DNA from: GWE2-42-39 sp942493345
Lineage (GTDB): Bacteria; Bacteroidota; Bacteroidia; Bacteroidales; Prolixibacteraceae
DNA: 64,000 bases
Direction of reading: 5' to 3'
Assembly (NCBI GenBank): GCA_942493345.1
Contig: OW818695.1
Coordinates: 3,410,001 to 3,474,000, forward strand
A program made the position numbers and the translations under genes. Each line of letters begins with the position of its first letter. Within the stretch, counting starts at the first letter, position 1. Below, one piece after another: positions 17,226 through 25,500 of this stretch. The notes below the pieces were generated by a model. The model ran no database searches and was not told the origin of the DNA. It saw nothing but the letters and a program-made list of their open reading frames with translations.

Positions 17226-17912
17226 ATGCTATCCACAAGAATATCAAATGGTCAATTTAAAGAAATTGAGAAACTTAACGAATTAGCGAAAAACAATCCC
17301 ACCAAATTTAATGAGGGCATAAAAGAAGAAGCAAAAAAACAGGAAGAACTTGAGAGAGAAAGAAACGAAAAATTTGAGGATTTATTTATAAAATTTAGTG
17401 ATGAATTAAATAAAGCAAGCGCATATAGGGAAAGCATAGATAAAGAAAAAGATATTGAAATACAGAAGATTAGAGATGATTCTAATATAAAAATTGTAGA
17501 TAGAGATAATTTGATCTCCGAAAAAGATAAAGAAATACAAGAGCTTAAAAACGAAAATATTATCAAGGAAAATAAATTGAGAAAAAAAGAAAGAGAAACA
17601 TTTACTGATCAAATTGTTGCAAAATGGAGAAGAAAATCATGGATATCCTTCATTAGTTTGATTGTAATATTAGTGGTAAGCATAATTTGGATTGTTATTT
17701 CATTTACAAATAATCCTCAAACGACAGACAGCATTCTGGATAAAATTTTACAAAGTAAAATTACTGCAATTTGTACAACTATCATACTGACCATCATTAA
17801 TTGCTTTGTAATTAGAGGGTTGTATGACAAGTATCATAATCACTCGAATATTAATGCATTTAAAGTAAATATAAATATTCCGGATGAATTAAAGGATCTA
17901 CCAATTGACTGA
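17226..17912 (+). CDS. Coiled-coil protein with two membrane segments, continuation of the PIN gene
   Basis: A 228-residue frame from ATG 17226. About residues 10-140 are charged, Glu/Lys-rich and probably coiled coil (EELERERNEKFEDLFIKFSD). Two membrane helices follow (SFISLIVILVVSIIWIVISF and ITAICTTIILTIINCFVI), then a short soluble tail ending DELKDLPID. It lies in the same frame as the upstream PIN gene: the 29 codons between the TAA and this ATG read as ordinary protein (TLPKARIIKELDANIQKY). I therefore read it as the C-terminal part of the same gene. It may or may not be translated on its own. Confidence 0.65.
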   Translation: MLSTRISNGQFKEIEKLNELAKNNPTKFNEGIKEEAKKQEELERERNEKFEDLFIKFSDELNKASAYRESIDKEKDIEIQKIRDDSNIKIVDRDNLISEKDKEIQELKNENIIKENKLRKKERETFTDQIVAKWRRKSWISFISLIVILVVSIIWIVISFTNNPQTTDSILDKILQSKITAICTTIILTIINCFVIRGLYDKYHNHSNINAFKVNINIPDELKDLPID

Positions 17913-18026
17913 AAACATAAATACCATGCCCATAACATCAGCGACCCGGCAAGTGAGGAAGCAGTGGTTTCTCTCTACAGATAGCTTCCAACTATAGGCA
18001 AATCAAGTTCCTAAATCAGTAGAAAT

Positions 18027-18857
18027 ATGAGCAACATAAAACTTTTTGAGAGCAAACAGATTCGATCGGAATGGAATGAACCGGAACAGAAATGGTATTT
18101 TTCGGTTCAGGATGTTGTGGAAATTCTTACCGACAGTGTTGATGTGAAGCAATATATAAAAAAAATGCTGAGCCGTGACGAATTTCTTAAAAACAACTGG
18201 GGTACAATTTGTACCCTGGTTGAAATGCAGGCTGCCGATGGAAAAAGGCGAAAAATTCAGTCCTCTGATACAAAAGGGCTTTTGCGCATTATTCAATCTA
18301 TTCCGTCGCCCAAAGCAGAACCCTTTAAACAGTGGTTGGCGCAGGTAGGTTCCGACCGATTGGAGGAAATTGAAAACCCTGAACTGGCCACTCAACGCAC
18401 ACGGGAACTTTATAAATTGAAGGGTTATCCTGACGACTGGATTGAGAAACGGATGCGCAGTATTGCCATTCGGGAAGAATTAACTGAAGAATGGAAAAAT
18501 CGTGGTGTAAAAGAAAAGATAGAATATGCCATCCTCACTGCCGAGATTTCGAAAGCTACGTTTGGGTTAACTCCTTCGGAATACAAGCAGGTAAAAGGAT
18601 TAAAAAGCCAGAACCTGCGCGATCACATGACTGACCTGGAGTTGATTTTTTCTATGTTAGGCGAAGCATCAACAAAAGAGATTGTTGTAAATACCGATAC
18701 ACAAGGGTTCAATCAAAATAAACGGGCAGCAAAAGCCGGTGGAAAAATTGCCGGAGATGCCCGAAAACAGCTTGAACTGAAATCGGGAAAAAAAGTAGTT
18801 TCCGGTAAGAACTATTTACCCGAAAACCAGAAAAAGCCATTACCCGGGGGAAAATAG
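18027..18857 (+). CDS. Bro-N domain protein (phage antirepressor-like)
   Basis: A 276-residue protein. The N-terminal ~110 residues have the Bro-N pattern: an initial strand KLFESKQIRSEWNEPEQKWY, FSVQDVVEILTDS and the tail GLLRIIQSIPSPKAEPFKQW. Such domains are DNA-binding and common in phage antirepressors. The rest (ENPELATQRTRELYKLKGYP and onward) is the C-terminal region usual in Bacteroidetes members of this family, ending in a basic, Gly-rich tail. No other phage gene is nearby. It may regulate something in the accessory region, or be a solitary cargo gene. Confidence 0.8.
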   Translation: MSNIKLFESKQIRSEWNEPEQKWYFSVQDVVEILTDSVDVKQYIKKMLSRDEFLKNNWGTICTLVEMQAADGKRRKIQSSDTKGLLRIIQSIPSPKAEPFKQWLAQVGSDRLEEIENPELATQRTRELYKLKGYPDDWIEKRMRSIAIREELTEEWKNRGVKEKIEYAILTAEISKATFGLTPSEYKQVKGLKSQNLRDHMTDLELIFSMLGEASTKEIVVNTDTQGFNQNKRAAKAGGKIAGDARKQLELKSGKKVVSGKNYLPENQKKPLPGGK

Positions 18858-18873
18858 GAAAGAGTTGATGAAA

Positions 18874-18903
18874 AGTATTTTATTGAGAGGCTGTCCAAAA
18901 AGT
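18874..18903. repeat. Direct-repeat copy next to an IS-end-like sequence
   Basis: AGTATTTTATTGAG at 18874-18887 is identical to 13007-13020. It runs into GAGAGGCTGTCCAAAAAGT, which resembles the terminal inverted repeat of some insertion sequences (GAGGCTGTC..AAAAGT type, from memory). No transposase is present, so it would be a solo end or a relic. Confidence 0.35.
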
Positions 18904-18952
18904 AAATATTACGATAACTTTTCTCTGAGAAACTCCAAGAGTAGCTCTGAAA

Positions 18953-18992
18953 AACTCTGTGGTTCAATTATTTATTTTTTTACCACAGAGTT
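18953..18992. repeat. Inverted repeat CTCTGTGG / CCACAGAG
   Basis: AACTCTGTGGT (18953-18963) and ACCACAGAGTT (18982-18992) are perfect inverted repeats around an AT-rich loop. The right arm continues as TACACGGAGTG and CACAAAGGAACACAGA up to 19022. This CACAGAG-type string is a dispersed intergenic repeat I have seen in many bacterial genomes. A 103-codon open frame over this stretch (18865-19176) is not a gene. Confidence 0.6.
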
Positions 18993-19089
18993 ACACGGAG
19001 TGAAAACACAAAGGAACACAGACTTTTGGGAAAGCCTCTTCTATAAGTTTAATTCTTCCCAAAATGCAGCCCATCTGCCTGTTTTTCCT

Positions 19090-19097
19090 TATTTTTG
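19090..19097 (+). promoter_or_regulatory. Candidate -7 box of hisS
   Basis: TATTTTTG matches the Bacteroidetes TAnnTTTG box and lies 21 bases before the hisS ATG. No clear TTTG lies at the -33 position. Confidence 0.35.
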
Positions 19098-19118
19098 CGG
19101 TCTGAAAAAAGAAATAAA

Positions 19119-20483
19119 ATGGCACAAAAACCTTCAATACCCAAAGGGACACGAGACTTCTCGCCAACTGAAATGACCCGTCGTAACTATATTTTCGATA
19201 CCATCAAAAGTGTTTTTCGTTTGTACGGGTTTCAACCCATTGAAACGCCAGCCATGGAAAACCTGTCGACCTTGATGGGAAAATACGGTGAAGAAGGTGA
19301 TAAATTGCTATTCAAAGTACTGAATTCAGGCGATTTTGCTGCCGATTTACGCGATGATGAATTGCTGGGACGCAACAGTATCCGGTTGACCAATAAAATT
19401 TCAGAAAAGGGGCTTCGTTACGACCTCACCGTGCCTTTTGCACGTTTCGTGGTTCAGTACCGCAACGATATTTCTTTTCCGTTTAAACGCTACCAGATTC
19501 AACCTGTTTGGCGTGCCGACCGCCCGCAAAAAGGCCGTTACCGTGAATTTTTTCAGTGCGATGTGGATATCGTCGGTAGCGACTCGCTATTGAATGAAGC
19601 CGAACTGGTGCAGATTGTTGATGATGTTTTTGTCCGTCTGAAAATAAACACGCTGGTGAAGGTGAACAACCGGAAAATTCTGGCCGGAATTGCCGAAACG
19701 ATCGGGGAGAAGGAGCGAATTATTGACATTACAGTTGCCATCGACAAGCTCGATAAAATTGGATTAGAAAAGGTAAACGAGGAATTGCTGGAAAAAGGAA
19801 TTTTGCAGGCTGCGGTCGATAAATTACAACCCATCCTGCATTTGTCGGGTAGTACGGCTGAAAAGCTAAACCAGTTGGCCATTGCAATTGCCGATTCCGA
19901 AATTGGGCAAAAAGGGATTGCCGAGGTGCGTACCCTGTTCGCCTATCTTGAATCGTTTGAATTGAATACCGAAGTAGAACTGGATTTGACGCTTGCCCGT
20001 GGCCTGAATTATTACACCGGGGCTATTTTCGAGGTAAAAGCCAAAGATATGGCAATGGGCAGTATTTGTGGGGGGGGCCGTTACGACGACCTGACCGGAA
20101 TCTTCGGTATGCCCGGTGTTTCGGGCGTAGGCATTTCGTTTGGCGCCGATCGTATTTACGATGTGATGACCCAACTCGAATTATTTCCGCAGGAAACCAT
20201 CGATTCGACCAAAATATTGTTCGTGAACTTTGGCGAAAAGGAAGAAGCGTATTGTTTGCCAATCGTTTCCGCGCTCCGCAAAGCCGGTATCAATGCCGAG
20301 ATTTTTCCCGATCAGTCGAAAATGAAAAAGCAAATGATCTGGGCCAACCAGAAAAATATTCCGTTTGTCGCGCTGGTTGGCGAGCAGGAAATGGAACAGG
20401 GGAAAATCAACTTGAAAAATATGCTCACCGGCGATCAGCAGCTGGTGAATGTTGCCGAAATGATAAAAATCCTTTCGGAATAG
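19119..20483 (+). CDS. hisS: Histidine-tRNA ligase
   Basis: This enzyme charges tRNA-His with histidine using ATP (class II aminoacyl-tRNA synthetase). ATG 19119 gives 454 residues starting MAQKPSIPKGTRDFSP; the frame is open further upstream from a TTG at 19095, but that extension is not conserved. Motif 2 is seen as RPQKGRYREFFQCDVDIVG, the histidine motif as LARGLNYYTGAIFEV and motif 3 as GVGISFGADRIYD. The C-terminal anticodon domain follows (KILFVNFGEKEEAYCLP). Codon use and GC content return here to those of the housekeeping genes. Confidence 0.97.
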   Translation: MAQKPSIPKGTRDFSPTEMTRRNYIFDTIKSVFRLYGFQPIETPAMENLSTLMGKYGEEGDKLLFKVLNSGDFAADLRDDELLGRNSIRLTNKISEKGLRYDLTVPFARFVVQYRNDISFPFKRYQIQPVWRADRPQKGRYREFFQCDVDIVGSDSLLNEAELVQIVDDVFVRLKINTLVKVNNRKILAGIAETIGEKERIIDITVAIDKLDKIGLEKVNEELLEKGILQAAVDKLQPILHLSGSTAEKLNQLAIAIADSEIGQKGIAEVRTLFAYLESFELNTEVELDLTLARGLNYYTGAIFEVKAKDMAMGSICGGGRYDDLTGIFGMPGVSGVGISFGADRIYDVMTQLELFPQETIDSTKILFVNFGEKEEAYCLPIVSALRKAGINAEIFPDQSKMKKQMIWANQKNIPFVALVGEQEMEQGKINLKNMLTGDQQLVNVAEMIKILSE

Positions 20484-20585
20484 GAATGCATTTTTAGTTC
20501 CATAGAATTCCCTTTTCTCATTTTGTTGTTATCTGTTCTGCAATTACCTGAACTTCTTAACTTTGTTGATAAAAACATTACAGAC

Positions 20586-21452
20586 ATGAAGTTGCGGTTA
20601 CTTTTCGTTACTTTTTTTCTGATCGACTTTGCCGGTAATTGTATTGCCCTGAATAATTTAATTCCTGAGAATGAAATTATTCAGGAAGCCCGCGATCAGG
20701 AAATTTTTAAGGCATTGATAAAAAAGTTTTCAGAAAGAAAAGAAATGCCGGCAGGCGAACTGCTTGTCGCGATTGGTAAATCGCTGGAAGGAACGCCTTA
20801 TGTTGCCGGTACGCTGGAGAAAGGCACAGATGAAAAACTAGTGGTGAACCTGCGCGAGATGGACTGTACAACTTTTGTCGAAAATTGTCTGGCATTGGCG
20901 CGTACCATCCGTTCGGGCGAACATAGCTACGACCATTTTTTGCAAGAACTTCAGCAGATCAGATACCGGAACGGCCTTCGTGATCGATACCCCTCGCGTT
21001 TGCATTATTTTAGCGAGTGGTTGTACAATAATGCGGAAAAAAATATAATCAGCCTGCCTGCCAACCAGTTTGGCGAGATGTATCCTAACCGGGTAAATTT
21101 CATGAGCAAACACCCCAACAGCTATCAATGTCTGAAAGCAAGACCCGAATTCATTGGTGAAATGGAAAAGCTGGAAAAAGCAATTTCAGCAAAAGAATAT
21201 TATTTTGTTCCGAAGGAAAAAATTGCAGCAATTGACGATCTTTTGCAGGAGGGAGATATTATTGGAATCACTACCAATATTGATGGATTGGACATTGTTC
21301 ACTCGGCAATACTTACCCGTGTGAATGAGCGAATTCACATTCTGCATGCTTCTTCTTCGGCGAAAAAAGTTGTTGTGAGCAACGAATCTCTTGCCGATTA
21401 CCTGGCAAAAAATAAAATACAAACCGGTATTATCGTCGGGCGACCTTTGTGA
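20586..21452 (+). CDS. Secreted DUF1460 amidase-like protein
   Basis: A 288-residue protein from ATG 20586 with a signal peptide (LRLLFVTFFLIDFAGNCIA). It has the features of the DUF1460 family (NlpC/P60-like cysteine hydrolases, N-acetylmuramoyl-L-alanine amidase-like): the cysteine motif REMDCTTFVENCLAL near residue 90-105, the conserved RLHYFSEWL, and the histidine in DIVHSAILTRV. It should cut or recycle cell-wall muropeptides in the periplasm; substrate not proven. An upstream in-frame start (20523) would destroy the signal peptide, so I reject it. Confidence 0.85.
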   Translation: MKLRLLFVTFFLIDFAGNCIALNNLIPENEIIQEARDQEIFKALIKKFSERKEMPAGELLVAIGKSLEGTPYVAGTLEKGTDEKLVVNLREMDCTTFVENCLALARTIRSGEHSYDHFLQELQQIRYRNGLRDRYPSRLHYFSEWLYNNAEKNIISLPANQFGEMYPNRVNFMSKHPNSYQCLKARPEFIGEMEKLEKAISAKEYYFVPKEKIAAIDDLLQEGDIIGITTNIDGLDIVHSAILTRVNERIHILHASSSAKKVVVSNESLADYLAKNKIQTGIIVGRPL

Positions 21453-21500
21453 ATTTTGAATAGTACTTCGGGTTTTGGACTTTTTTCGATTGTCTCATAA

Positions 21501-21535
21501 AAGAAATGAGGGCATATTTTATGCCCTCATTTCTT
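21501..21535. terminator. Bidirectional terminator between convergent genes
   Basis: A perfect 15-bp stem, AAGAAATGAGGGCAT / ATGCCCTCATTTCTT, around ATTTT lies between the ends of the DUF1460 gene and the glycerophosphodiesterase gene. T-rich flanks on either side suit both directions. Confidence 0.8.
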
Positions 21536-21557
21536 TTTCAAATATGTTTGTATCCGG

Positions 21558-22334
21558 TTATTTCGCGTTTACCTGTTCTTTAAGCCAGTCGGGGCGATTG
21601 GTTGTGATTCCCTTTACTCCAAGTGCGATCATGCGTTTGGCTTCCTGCGGGTCGTCCACAGTCCAGCAAATCATTTCCAGACCCAGTTTTTTCGATTGTT
21701 TCATCAATTTTTTGTCGATAATCGGGTTTTGAAGGTCAAGTCCGTCCAATCCCAATTTAGCCGCTTCTTTAATTTTCAAATCTACGTCAGGCCTTTTCGA
21801 TGAAAGCCAGTAGCACTTGTTTTCAGGAAAAGTTTTTTTTGTGTCCAAGATGGTTTGCCATCCGAAACAGATAAATTTGATCTGTGCTTTTTTCCCGCTG
21901 GCATCAATAATTTCTTTCATAAAAGGGATTACTTCGCTACCGCTTTTAATTTCAACAACCAATGATTTTCCTTCCGGAATGATCGCGACGATTTCTTCGA
22001 AAAAAGGAATCTTTTCGCCTTTGTACTTTTCACTTTTGAACGAACCGGCATCCAATTTTCGTAACTCTGCGGAAGAAGTATCTTTCATTTTCAGATCAAC
22101 TCCGGTTTGTCTTTTTGTGGTGCCGTCGTGATGTACCATCACCCGGTTGTCTTTCGTCAGGTAAACATCAATTTCAACGGCGTCGGCTCCCAGTTCCCAT
22201 GCCAGCTTGGCTGATGCAACGGTGTTCTCGGGTGCCAGGTACGAAGCCCCTCTGTGCCCGATATACGAAACCTGTGCTTCTGTTTTTGTAAACATTGCGA
22301 ATGAAATTAAGCATCCAAATAAAATCTTTTTCAT
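21558..22334 (-). CDS. Secreted glycerophosphodiester phosphodiesterase
   Basis: A 258-residue GDPD-family enzyme that cleaves glycerophosphodiesters to glycerol 3-phosphate and an alcohol. It has a signal peptide (ILFGCLISFAMFTKTEAQ), so it works in the periplasm. The TIM-barrel signature is complete: IGHRGASYLAPENT with the catalytic His, then DAVEIDVYLTKDNRVMVHHD with the metal-binding Glu/Asp and the second His. The C-terminal strand GVKGITTNRPDWL is typical. It is transcribed alone, converging on the DUF1460 gene. Confidence 0.92.
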   Translation of the reverse strand: MKKILFGCLISFAMFTKTEAQVSYIGHRGASYLAPENTVASAKLAWELGADAVEIDVYLTKDNRVMVHHDGTTKRQTGVDLKMKDTSSAELRKLDAGSFKSEKYKGEKIPFFEEIVAIIPEGKSLVVEIKSGSEVIPFMKEIIDASGKKAQIKFICFGWQTILDTKKTFPENKCYWLSSKRPDVDLKIKEAAKLGLDGLDLQNPIIDKKLMKQSKKLGLEMICWTVDDPQEAKRMIALGVKGITTNRPDWLKEQVNAK

Positions 22335-22347
22335 GCGTTTAATTTTT

Positions 22348-22355
22348 CAAAGTTA
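22348..22355 (-). promoter_or_regulatory. Candidate -7 box of the glycerophosphodiesterase gene
   Basis: On the minus strand TAACTTTG fits TAnnTTTG and ends 13 bases before the ATG. No -33 TTTG was seen at the expected distance. Confidence 0.35.
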
Positions 22356-22505
22356 ATGGGTAATAATTTATGTAATAATGTATTTTTTTAAACTGAATAT
22401 CAACTTGCGCCTGTTATCTGCAGGTAGGTAACAAACTAACCATTAGTTGTTTGAAATGTTCATTTTTCCTGGCTGTTTTATCTTCTATATATTTTTTAAT
22501 AGTAC

Positions 22506-25500
22506 TTATTTTTTTGATATTTCGGAAGGTGGTATGCCAAAATATTTCTTAAAACATCTTGAAAAATAAAGCGGGTCGTTGAAGCCAACTTTGTAGCTGA
22601 CTTCCGAAACGCTAAGCTCATTTGCCGGGTCGAGTAAGATTTTTTGCGACTCTTTCAACCTGATATTCCTGACAAATTCGGTTGCCGATTGTCCGGTGAG
22701 TGTTTTTAACTTCGAATACAGCAGGGTTTTGCTCATATTCATCAGGTTACAAAACTGCTGAACATCAAATTCTGCATTGTCGAGGTTCTGGAAAACAACC
22801 TCCATTGCCTTGTTTAAAAACGACTGGTCGCCTTTGTTACTGGTAAAATGTTCGGCCTTAATTTGTTTGTTTTCGGCAAAGCGTTTCCGGAGCCGTTTCC
22901 GGTTTTCGATCATCCCGAGGCAGCGAGCCTTCAGCTCGTTCATATTGAATGGCTTGGTAATGTAATCGTCGGCACCCATCCTGATACCCTGAATAATGTT
23001 TTCCTCGGTATCGCGCGCCGTTAAAAGGATAACGGGAATGTGGCTGGTTTCCTCACTTTCCTTGATTCGTTGGCAAAATTCGATGCCGTTCATGCCCGGC
23101 AACATCACATCTGAAATCACCAGGTCAGGCATCTGGCTTAATAGTTCCATCCCTTTTTCTGCTGTGTTTGCCGGTAGTACCTCGAAATAAACCGACAGTT
23201 CGCCGGATACAAATTCGAGCATTTGTTCCTCGTCTTCAACAATTAGCAAAAGCGGTTTTTCATTGTTGTCGCCGGCAAAATTTTCATCCGGAATAAACAG
23301 GGGTTTCCTCAACGACTTTTCGACTTTTTTGAGTGGCAGGATCACTTTGAATTCCGTTCCGTTGACCCCATCGCTAAATACTTCGATATTTCCGCCATGC
23401 AAACTCACGAATTCTTTTACCAATGAAAGGCCAATGCCGCTTCCGGGTATTTTGTTGAGTTGGTTGTTTCTCAGACGATAAAAACGGTCGAAAATATTCT
23501 TTTGCATTTCTGCCGGAATACCGGGGCCATTGTCTGAAACGATGATTGTTAATTGTTCCAACTCTGAATTCCATTGAACCTGTAATTCAACCAACCCATT
23601 TTCGGGAGTATATTTAAAGGCGTTCGACAGCAGGTTGACAATTATTTTTTCGAGCTTGTCGGAGTCGTAATTCAGCCAGAGTTCGTCGGTTTCTGTATTC
23701 AGTAAGAAATTAAATCCTTTTTCATCAGCAAGTGGCTTATAATAATAAAAGGTGGATTTGATTTGCCTGATCACATCTCCCGGCGCATATTCCATTTGAA
23801 CTTTTTTCGATTCCAGGCGACGGAAGTCAATCACCTGATGTACAAGGTTTGAAAGCCGTTCCACATTTCCGTGTATCAGGTTGATGTATTTTTTTGTTTC
23901 CTCACTTTTGTCTTCCCGTTCCAAAAGTTTTTGCAATGGAAGCATAATCAGGGTGAGCGGCGTTTTTAGCTCGTGAGAAATGTCGGTGAACAAGCGCAGT
24001 TTAAACTGGTCGAGTTCGTGGATTTCCTTATTGCGCATGTAAAGTCGGGCAAGTAAAAATGAAATAATACCGAGGAATGTTAAAATTGTCAGGATAAACC
24101 ATGCTCGCTTGTGTACCGGTGGTTCGACCACAAAATTTACTATGACCGGAGTTTCATCGGTGTTCAAATCCATGTCGCGCGCCCTGACTTCAAAAATGTA
24201 TTTTCCGTCTTCAAGATCAAGTAAAAGAGCCGATTTGTCGGAAGAAAAAAGCGACCATTCGCCTTTGTTCAGCCGGTAGGAAAACTGGAGTTTGTCGGGC
24301 GATGTTTTGTGCATAAAATCTTTTCCTTCAAAACGGATCAGTACGTTGCCTTCGGGCGGGATTTCGTTCTCGGCGAATGTTATATACGTTTTCGGCCCGT
24401 GCGGGTCGCGTTTGTAGCGGATGGTCTTCGATATCTCCCGGGGTATCTCCCGTGTGTTTTTCAGATCGTACAAATACCATTCGCGCGAGCCTAGGTTGAT
24501 CCATATATTTTTATCAGCCGACAGGCGGATTGTGCCTTTTTCGCGTGGAATGCCAATACTGGGGTGCATTATTTGGCTGACAAACTGTTTGCCATCGAAA
24601 CAGGAGATGCCATTGTCGGTAGCAATGAGTACCGATTCATCGGTTTCGTAATACAAGCTGGTTACCATATTGCTGGCCAACCCATTTTTTATTCCGAAGC
24701 GTTGCCAATTTGTCCCGTCGAAATAGAAAAGTCCGTATCCACCTTGTGCCACCCATATTTTATCATCGGGACTGATCACAATATCATCGGTCCAGCGCGA
24801 CCCTCCAAATATCGAATCCATCCGATACGTTTTTGTTCCGTCAAAAACGGAAACACTACTACCTGAAAACCATAGTTTCCCGTCGGAAGTTTGTTCCGTG
24901 GACGGAATCCGGAGCGGTACCTGCGGGGGATGGTACGTTCTCCATTTCTGGTTGCTGTAATGGTATTCGATAAAGCCCCCGGAATCGGGGCCATAAGAGC
25001 TTAATACCCCGTTCAGGGAAAAGATGATGGATGTATCGCCCAATTCTTTAATTCCATCGTATGAAATGCCAAATTGCAATTGAGGAAAGCGTTTCATGCT
25101 CCAGTTTTCTCCATCGAAGGTTGCAATGGCGGCACGCCCGTTATGGCTTCCTGCTGCCCAAAGTTGTCCTTTCTTTGAATAATAAACCTGCATGGTCATG
25201 TCCATCAGTCCATCATTGGTGTTGTAGCCCGAAAAAACGGACAGCGACGAATCTGCTTCAACCACGATCCCGTTGTTTGTCGTAAACCAATAGCACCCAT
25301 CGGGTGTATTGCATTGGAAATTTAGACCTTGATAGGTACGGTAACTTCCTTGTGTACTTTCCAGCTTGCGGAACATTCCGGTTCCCGATAGATAGATGCA
25401 GTCGTTCTGGTCAGAAAAAATTTTGATGGCCGCGAGCGGTAACTTAACTTCTGGATATTGATATAGCTTCCATCCGTTATCGTCGAGTGTGTATATTTTG

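Noticed and set aside
19095..19118. Upstream TTG start for hisS
   Set aside because: The ATG at 19119 gives the conserved N-terminus; the extra eight residues are not family-like.
18865..19176. 103-codon plus-strand open frame before hisS
   Set aside because: It covers the IS-end-like sequence and the CACAGAG repeats, overlaps the hisS start and has no protein-like conservation pattern.
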